Shown: positions 57,207-64,000 of the stretch, piece after piece
Numbering within the stretch: the stretch's first letter is position 1
Layout: each line of letters opens with the position of its first letter
Assembly (NCBI GenBank): GCA_021234155.1
Contig: JAJEKV010000030.1
Coordinates: 8,788,390 to 8,852,389, forward strand
Source: Isoetes taiwanensis
Taxonomy: Eukaryota > Streptophyta > Lycopodiopsida > Isoetales > Isoetaceae
DNA length: 64,000 nucleotides
Reading direction: 5' to 3'
Position numbers and translations under genes: made by a program
The notes under the pieces: generated by a model
Seen by the model: only the letters and a program-made list of their open reading frames with translations
Databases searched by the model: none
Told to the model about the DNA's origin: nothing

Positions 57207-57510
57207 CTCCAAAATCACGCCAACCTGCTGTTGTCTTCTAGGGGGTTTTTGTTTTTTTTAATCTTTTTTTTTGGACTTGATAAATAACATAAGGTTGCGA
57301 TTCACGTGTGACGTTTCATATGCGAATTGAAATATGCAAAAATGAAGAGCAAGTTGCTAAGATAGATGAGACCAAAATTGAACAGCATTTAGATGAAAAT
57401 ATTAGGTTTAATAATAACAGATTGCATTATTTGCGAGGCAATTGAAGACTCGAAATTATCGATACATGGCACAAATATCATACAAAAATATCATATATTC
57501 CAATAAAACA

Positions 57511-58108
57511 TTAAGGGATCAATCCATGTTTTTCCACGCATTTAACAAGGTGTGGTTCCATGTCAGCCGTTCCATCCAGTTCTGGGTATGAATCTAACAC
57601 TTCACCCACCGTCATCCCCATAGCCGTCGTCGCAAAGTTTTTTGGATCGTAAGATGGTGGATTCAGGGCCTGTGTTTGATTGTAGAAGTATTTGAGAGCA
57701 TCATCATCCACTATAATTATATCATCCTTATTCTCGATACCAAGTTCGTCCATCATGTTACTCAAGTGTTTGATGAAGATAGGCTTGCCTGTTGGATCCT
57801 TGGGATTAGTGAACTTCACACATTTGTTCTGATCCCAAAAGGTCAACCAATGTCTACGCATTTCCCCCAGTGCCTCCAAAGTATCCTTGATGTTCCTTAG
57901 TTCCATGGATGACCAAATACCAACTCGAAATAACCTGAATGCCTCATCTAGCATCTCCTTCAAGTGCGGCCGCGGATAGATCCACTTGATGTTTGATTCT
58001 ACTGGTGTTTGATGAAACTGATCTCTAGCCACTTTATTTTTCGGAAAAGTCTTGCAAAGGGCTCCATTTAGGTCGAACAACACAACCTTCTTAGAAATGC
58101 AATGCAAG
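57511..58108 (-). CDS. FCP1/HAD phosphatase-like exon of copy 3
   Basis: An open 198-residue exon after the acceptor TTTCAG. It has VVLFDLNGALCKTF (DxNG instead of DxDG), WIYPRPHLKEML, VGIWSSMELRNIKDTL, GKPIFIKHLSNMM and DIIIVDDDALKYFYNQ. It ends EKHGLIP then TAA. It is the HAD/FCP1 fold, and the general acid/base Asp is absent as in copies 1b and 2. Confidence 0.85.
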
Positions 58109-58319
58109 CTGAAACATCAAACATGTATCTGGTCAGCAAGATATGATCACACAAACAATACAAATGCGCCAAGCGTGATTTGAGTTAGTCTTAACCAAAT
58201 CGCGCTCGGCGTGATTTAATGAGACAACGAAATATAATCAAAGAATGATTGGCACGATTTAATTCAAAGGTAATATAAATTAAATCACGCGTGGCGCGAT
58301 TTCGTATGCAAGGCCATAC
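58109..58319 (-). other. Intron of copy 3 with CACGCC/GGCGTG palindromes
   Basis: The donor GTATGG is at 58319 and the acceptor TTTCAG ends at 58109. Facing motifs are AAATCGCGCCACGCGTGATTT near 58283-58303 (paraphrased as ATCGCGCC next to GCGTGAT), AATCGTGCCAATC near 58245, and AAATCACGCCGAGCGCGATT near 58195. Confidence 0.75.
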
Positions 58320-60302
58320 CTATCATCTCCAGTTTCGCTGACGTCGTCGGCGTCATTCTCCCCTTCGCCACCCTTAATCTCCATATGCTCTTCTGACTGT
58401 TAGAATTGTTATTTTCTATTAGTTCCTCTGCGTCCTTCACAACTGACATTATTTTAGTATTGATTTGGCAAACCTATGAATCACTATAGTCGCCTGGGTT
58501 GCCAATGGCCCCTTCACTTTCGATTGCCCTATCAATTAGATCCTTGTTAACCTCTGAATCTACTCTATTGTTGCTTGCATCACCCGCAAGGGAGGCAAAG
58601 ATATTCCCTAAGTTCGCCTTCATCACATTACTTTGAGCAGCCAGTTTAGCAGCCACTTCGTCATTGCTTTCCTATCAGGCTGCGGATTACTAGTTCCCTC
58701 ACCAGAACCATCGTCCACTTTTGAAGTGGACAAGTCTACGAGACTTTTGGTTGCTGAAGATTTCAGGCTGCCATAAGGGCCTTTAGGAGATTTGGCAAGC
58801 ACATGCATGAGGAATGGTTCAAGAAAGTCTTTGGCCTGCTCATCACTCACAAAGCAGTGACATCTTCTAACACCCATAAGAGCCTCTCGGGCAATATAAC
58901 CTCCAACATGAAGCTCCAAGCAGGTTGTATCAATTGGAGCAAATGCCTCGACGAGGTAAGCAGCCATAGACGGGGGAAATCCATTTTTATTTAAGGGGCC
59001 CTTCTCCTTAGTTTGTAGCTCGTACTTGATTTCACCACTTAGGAGGGGGACCCGATCCTCATCCTCTTCTGACTCATTCTGTTCCTGTTCCTGATCTTGA
59101 TCCTGATCCATATGATAGAATATAGTTCTTAAATCTGAATCATCTAGAAGAAAACATTCCCATGCACTGCTATTGTCACCCGTGGCCTTAGCAATATGAT
59201 ATTCCTCGTCTGACAGCATGGCTATCATAATAAAGATCACATGTGCCATCTTTCGTTCTGTTCGCAGCTCATTATCCTTAACATCATATATTAGGCATCC
59301 CTCCTTAATAACTTTGAGGCACTCCAGATCAGTGCACGGATGTGACTTACCAGAAGGACAAACGATGACAATAGTGAAGGACCTCTCAGTTGTCAATCCT
59401 ATACAGCTGGTAAAGAAGCTGCTGTAGTCCTTCTGGTTCATGCCCATATCTTCTCTCCCTTCCTGTTGTCCAACACAAAGAGTGATATGTTTTTAAGGCA
59501 AGAAGTTGATTCTGGCAAGAGACCTTTGTACCCAATGGAGACTGAATACTGGACAGTGTCCTCTTCTCCAGTAATCTTCTTCACAAGGGCCACTTTTCTT
59601 CTCAACTCGGCCAGTACCTTAGGGGGTAGAGTCTCCTTATATTTTGCATTTTTAGCCTTCCAATTCTTTAGGAAGTCCTTTGATCAGAATATAAACTTCT
59701 TGATGTCATCATTACTGACCTTGTATTTGTCTAGCAATCCAATTTCAGATAATGCCACATCCCCCGATAGCCTTTGTAACTCAGCTCCTACAGCTGACTT
59801 CATTTCACTCAATGAAGGAATCCTATCCTTAGTGAAAGCACTCTTCTTGTATAAGACTTCCTTCTTTAAGCACTGGTCTAAAACCCAAATGGTCTCAGCG
59901 TCGTCTAGCCCCTGAGTCTTTCTCATCTCTGTCACATTCAAGTCAAAGATGCTTACATCAACAGGAGGCACCCTACCCATAGTATTTGGCAGCTTCCCTT
60001 GTGCATAAGCGTCGCAGAATTCATTCCACTTTTGCCATACTGCCTCCTTACAAAAGACAATCTTATACGAGTCTGTTGGGCCTGACATGCTAGATGAGCT
60101 TTCAGAAGGATCTGCAATGTCATCATCACCTTTTTTCTTTGATTTTCTTGCAGTTTTCTTCTTCTCCTATATAATTGTCTGCGACAGAGTCTGCTCCAGC
60201 AGCTTGAATGCCTCAGACTTTGACCCGCCCTGTCTGGTGGGTAATGGGCAACCATAATCCACCCATTGTTGACGGGCGTGGCGCAGTTGCTCCACGTATG
60301 GA

Positions 60303-60675
60303 CTGCAATAGTACAGACATTGAATCAGTATCATAGAATAGAAACACGCCGGGCGCGATTTGAATAGAATTGATCAACAGAGAAATCACGCCTGGCGTGA
60401 AATGAATTAAGCTACTAAGGCAATTCACGCCAGGCGTGCTTTCAAATCAATTGAATTCACGCCAGGCGTGCTTTCAAATCAAAACAATTCATGCCAGGCA
60501 TGCTTTCAAATCAAACCAATTCACGCCAATTCACGCCGCGTGAATTGGTTTGATTTGAAAGCACGCCTGGCGTGAATTGTTTTGATTTGAAAGCACGCCT
60601 GGCGTGAATTCAATTGATTTGAAAGCACGCCTGGCGTGAATATTAAAATGCTAACATCCTAATGCAGTTAATTAT
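60303..60675 (-). other. Intron of copy 3 containing a near-perfect hairpin
   Basis: The acceptor CTATTGCAG is intact. On the other side AAAAG is followed by ATAATT, where copies 1a and 2 have the donors GTTAGT and GTAAAT, so the splice donor is mutated. Inside, 60423-60526 and 60538-60641 are inverted copies of 104 bp with only two or three mismatches and an 11 bp loop. Each arm holds palindromic ACGCCAGGCGTG modules spaced by GCTTTCAAATCAA. Confidence 0.9.
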
Positions 60676-61812
60676 CTTTTGTATAGAAATGTCTTCCCCA
60701 TTTCATTCAAAGTTGCATTAATCTCGGCCAAATCTGCAGGTGAAGTATTGGCATCCAAGAGACGACACCTACTATACGCATAGTGATTGTAGAACACGCT
60801 TTGGCCTGTTTGTTCTGCCTGCCTGATGAGGGCCTTCTGTGCCTCAACAGAATGCTGCCCGTCGATGATGACGAATTTAATGTTATCATTTAACATTAAC
60901 TCCTCGAAGTTCGTCCACACAGCAGGCTTGTTCGAGATCATATCCCAAGGTAACACATCCGCTGGCATAGGCATTTGACCTGGATTACTAATCATGCTCT
61001 GAACAATCTCCATGGCATGTGCTGGATCATATCTTCTGCTAACATAAATGGAGCTTGGTGAACGGATGAGGGACTTCACATGGATCTGAAAAGTTTCCTT
61101 AAGACCCAATGGATAATGGTCAGAGTACTTATTCAGCTTGTTCATGGCCTCTAGCTGCGCCACCCTTCCTGTTCATTCTAAAAAACAGAAGCCTCCATGC
61201 CTTCGACAATAGGAAGAACATCCTTCCCTAGATTTAGGACCCTCCTAGAAGCTTTCAAGTCAGCTAATTCCCTAGCTTGCTGCAAATAATGACTTGGTGT
61301 CGGTTTATTGAACATTCCTCTACGCACAGCGGTAACCCCTTGGCAAATAGATATTGGCGTAACTGCTACATTGGTGGGCCAGCCATACTTAAAACATGTC
61401 TCACCGTTCACATATGTCCTCATGAACGTATCCTTGTATGCAGTAGCTCTACAGTGAGTAAGTCTGAGCAGATCTTTCTTCTGCTTATGTGTAATCTCCA
61501 AGAGCAATTTGCAGTTGGTGTCGTTCTCTTCCTCACAAGAGATTAGGATCCCTTGTTTGGTCATCTTGTCTGCTTCCTTTTTCCTCGAGAAGAGAGTTAA
61601 GTCGAGCTTGCCATTTGTCTTGGCAAGGTCAACGTACCACTCGACACCCTCGTCCATTTCCTCTTCAGGGCACGCAGGGTCAGTGGTTGCTGTAAGAATC
61701 GGCCCTTCATCATCTAATGTGAGATCATATGGTACTGCATCTGGGTCGTCTACCCTTGGTTTCTTACCGAGAATAGACCCCGAATTATTAGGGGTTTTCT
61801 TCCTCCTGGGCA

Positions 61813-62306
61813 CTGCAAAAGAAGATGAACATTTTTTATAGTATTTTCCAGAACAAGAGATCACGCTTGGCGTGAATTTAAACCTAAATTAGTATAATTC
61901 ACGCTTGGCGTGTTCATAGCTCTTACTGTGTACCATGCTATGCGTGAATTTGAAGCTAAATTAGTATGCATCCACATTTTAAGCTACGTACCTTTTATGA
62001 ATCCATATTTCACACTATTTAACCTCATTGAACACTGCTATCTCTAACTGTCAAACCTCCAGCTCTAAATAGGTGTGTACCCCTCTGTTAAAAACTACTA
62101 AGAACTATATTCTATAAAAACAGAGCAAAATTATGTTCTAAAAAAACAGACAATCAGAGCATTAACTGAAGGTAATAATTTAAATTCATGCAAAGCATAA
62201 TAACTCAAATTCATGCAAAGCATATTAACTGAAAGCAAGGAAATAACTCAAAATGCAATGCATAATACTCTCCACACACTGTGTATTCAGAAGGCAAATT
62301 AAATAC
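61813..62306 (-). other. Intron 1 of copy 3
   Basis: The donor GTATTT is at 62306 and the acceptor TTTTGCAG ends at 61813. TCACGCTTGGCGTGAATTT-like palindromes lie at 61862-61879 and 61899-61913, with a weaker one near 61935. Confidence 0.75.
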
Positions 62307-62406
62307 CTTGAATAGGGGTCTGATCAACGTAGCCGGGTTTTGAGTTTCCTCTGCCACCGCTTCCTCGGCCCCGTCCGCCTCAACCACCTCTGGTTTTAGA
62401 AGACAT

Positions 62407-62999
62407 TTCCAGAATCGCCTAGTAACAGAGTCGCAAGGTTGCTCGGATAAGCGCTCGAGTTGCCCGAAGAAATAGCTTTTTCTACCTGTACGAGAAATAG
62501 CGTTTTCTACCTGCACGAGAGAAATTTGAATTTCAAGAAAATACAATATGCAGTTTCGAAATATTCTTGACACATAAAAATAATAATGACGAAGATTCAC
62601 TTTAAAAAAAAAAAAGAACCCGTCCGCCGACTTCTTTCATTGAGTTTTTAAAAACCAATCTACCGTGTTCTTTCATTGATTACATTTATCCCGCCTAAAC
62701 GTAGTTAACCTAAGCTTTCTTCTAACTCGAATTTTTCCCGACCGCCTGAGTTTCCATAGCGCCTGTGATTTCGAGAACTCGAATCAGCTTCTCAAGAATG
62801 GCTACAGAATTCTGGTACTCATCTCATTCCTATAGCTTGAACATTAATTTCCAATAGTAGGTGTCTGAATAGGCAATTCCTAGTATCAAGAATATAAAAG
62901 TGCTCGGAGGCTCCAGGGCCACGCCGAGGAAGAAACAACAGCCGACCAATCGGAAACCATTTGCAGAATGACCATCGCGAGAAAATATAACAGAGTTTA
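62407..62999. promoter_or_regulatory. Upstream region of copy 3 with a short duplication
   Basis: 62472-62495 and 62496-62520 are tandem near-copies (GAAATAGCNTTTTCTACCTG followed by YACGAGA) just upstream of the first exon, comparable in place to the promoter repeats of copy 1a. No other gene is seen. Confidence 0.4.
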
Positions 63000-63445
63000 A
63001 AATGAAACGCACTTATTTAAGAAGTGCGTTTGAAAGATTCCTTTCTAAAAATTGGAAACTTGAAAAAAATGGACAAAGTAGGGAGCAAAATAGAATGTTG
63101 AGCAAATAGCATTCAAAATACCCCAAAAAAAGCAACATTTTTGAAGCCTTTTCATTTTTAAAAAATGGCAAAAAAAAAAAAAAAAAAGCTTGTTTTGAGG
63201 AGAGAGACATTAAATTTAAAAACTCATTAAGTATTTGTTGTTGAAAATAGAAGGAAATATAGTTTGTCTTTTTGCAAGCTTAATATAAGTACTAAGAAAA
63301 TCAAACATAAAAAAGAGAAAGAGTGTGAAATCATAAATCAAAAAAAGAATTGTTCTAATTAAGCATTGTTAAAGAGACAAAGTTTTCAGTTGAAAAACCT
63401 TCATCAAAATATATTAAAATTCTTAGCACATAGATTACAATGAAA
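63000..63445. repeat. AT-rich repeat, partner of 37020-37650
   Basis: The start (AACGCACTTATTTAAGAAGTGCGTTT, a small hairpin, followed by GAAAGATTCCTTT) resembles 37040-37100. The remainder is A/T-rich with a poly(A) run at about 63171-63187. Confidence 0.45.
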
Positions 63446-63451
63446 GTTAAT

Positions 63452-64000
63452 TTAAAATACCGCCTCAGATAAATTTATACTGAGAGGTGGCTCTTCCAAT
63501 CCACGGGACTCTCGTGTCCCCTTAGGATCCGTCTCTTGCGAGGTTATAATAGCGAGAGACGCCTTCTCGATTCCAATGGTACAGTACGCCTCGATTCTCC
63601 GCTCGTGCACCACGGGTTCCAGATCGACAAACTCCACCTCCTCATCTCTTCTTCCCGTAAGTGGAGGTCGATTTTCAGTATATGTGCCTTTCACATCGCC
63701 AAAGACCGCTTTTTTGCTCCCAGTTCCTCGTTTTCATCAGGAAAGGATTCACAAGAGCTTATCCTGGTCCTGATGAAACTTATTTTGTCCGGGTCTATGT
63801 CGACGGATACAACATTGCGCCCTTGCTTAAGGGCTTAAACGCTGCGGGTGCCCGAGCACGAAAATGCATCTAGAATCCGGTCTCGGGAGAAAACCACTGA
63901 ATTAAATTATTAATTAGCCGCTGTGGCTTCTGATAATGAGATACGACAGCTCCTTGTCGTTGTGGGTCTCTCAATTTTTGTAGAACAGCCGGAAACTGAA
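63452..64000 (-). pseudogene. Copy 4: DNA methyltransferase-like C-terminal region (partial, runs off the window)
   Basis: Read leftward from the window edge, shifted frames give VVSHYQKPQRLINNLIQWFS then LDAFSCSGTRSV and ALKQGRNVVSVDIDPDKISF. This is the HxxKPxxLI....F-x-x-G-x-VLDxFxGSGT...A-x-GRxxxxVDID pattern of beta-class N4/N6 DNA methyltransferases (the SAM-binding motif I side). A frameshift at about 63870 and an in-frame TAA in SV-stop-ALKQG break it. After another shift near 63690 the frame 63694-63452 (a Glu/Arg-rich tail) runs to the stop. It aligns with the end of domain A in copies 1b, 2 and 3 but keeps the methylase motif better. There is no FCP1 domain downstream. Confidence 0.6.

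Larger units (their letters stand above)
57511..62406 (-). pseudogene. Copy 3 of the multi-domain family: RG-rich exon, N domain, ParB-like, C, methylase-like A, FCP1-like
   Basis: This is the best-preserved copy. Exon 1 (62406-62307) is RG-rich (GGRGRGSGGRG), with codon 9 TGA in place of CGA. Exon 2 (61812-60676) holds the N domain (VEWYVDLAKTNGKLDLTLFS; CFKYGWP) and, after a frameshift at the T-run near 61190, the ParB-like domain. That domain has YVSRRYDPAHAMEIVQSM, VLPWDM, FVIIDGQHSVEAQKALI and a FLYKR end. Exon 3 (60302-58320) has PYVEQLRHARQQW, domain C (PPVDVSIFDLNVTEMRKTQGL; a TGA at about 59682 replaces Trp), and domain A (SSFFTSCIGLTTERSFTIVIVCPSG, an EEDEDR linker, CLELHVGGYIAREALMGVRRC). 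Exon 4 (58108-57511) is the FCP1-like domain. Introns are 61813-62306, 60303-60675 and 58109-58319. The middle one has lost its GT donor. Confidence 0.8.

Overview
This is a stretch of plant nuclear DNA, probably from a seed-free land plant such as a fern, lycophyte or bryophyte. It has GT-AG introns, a PLS-class pentatricopeptide repeat (PPR) gene (a land-plant family), a Ty3/gypsy chromovirus, dense nested transposons and long AT-rich spacers. No rRNA operon, CRISPR array or bacterial-style operon is present. The species cannot be named from the sequence.

Only two genes look like intact single-copy host genes. They sit head to head near 51 kb: a 15-exon PhoD-like gene on the minus strand (46190-50908; I could join all exons in frame to 558 codons) and a 791-codon PPR gene on the plus strand (51169-53544). 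Almost everything else is mobile-element sequence. 0.9-1.3 kb is a foldback of 30-34 bp palindromes. 1.8-2.5 kb is a LINE-type endonuclease fragment. 2.7-8.9 kb is a decayed chromovirus on the minus strand whose 5' LTR carries a tandem duplication and a 321 bp MITE. 8.9-9.1 kb is a histone H3-like remnant. 40.7-43.9 kb is a pogo/Tigger-like transposon. 44.26-44.98 kb is a 5S-rRNA-derived SINE-like unit ending in (TCTA)n.

The most interesting content is a multi-domain gene family present at least four times: 9.5-16.0 kb (split into halves 1a and 1b), 24.1-31.3 kb (copy 2), 57.5-62.4 kb (copy 3), and a fragment at 63.45-64.0 kb (copy 4). Its domain order is a short basic or RG-rich first exon; an unknown domain; a ParB/Srx-like domain with a DGQHS motif; an unknown domain (called C here); a degenerate DNA-methyltransferase-like domain (called A); and an FCP1/HAD-phosphatase-like domain whose DxDG motif reads DxNG. 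Introns lie at equivalent places in the copies. Those introns are packed with short palindromes: TTCACGCCAGGCGTGAA-type in copies 1 and 3, and CTCGACTCGCGAGTCGAG-type in copy 2. Because ParB proteins bind palindromic parS sites, I propose the palindromes are self-recognition sites; this is inference.

Copy 2 lies in an 11,817 bp element (20678-32494) with perfect 25 bp terminal inverted repeats and a 4 bp TAGA target duplication. The element also carries, divergently, a DUF7869-type transposon protein gene. It is inserted in frame-preserving fashion into a second, related DUF7869 gene (19.3-20.7 kb and 32.5-34.0 kb), which itself lies divergent to copy 1a. The window therefore seems to hold two nested, diverged members of one bipartite transposon family (DUF7869 gene plus ParB/methylase/FCP1-like gene), and a third (copy 3) with a related terminal sequence at 57.17 kb. 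Most copies are broken by frameshifts and by stops that are nearly all explicable as C-to-T changes. Sequencing indels cannot be excluded for some frameshifts.
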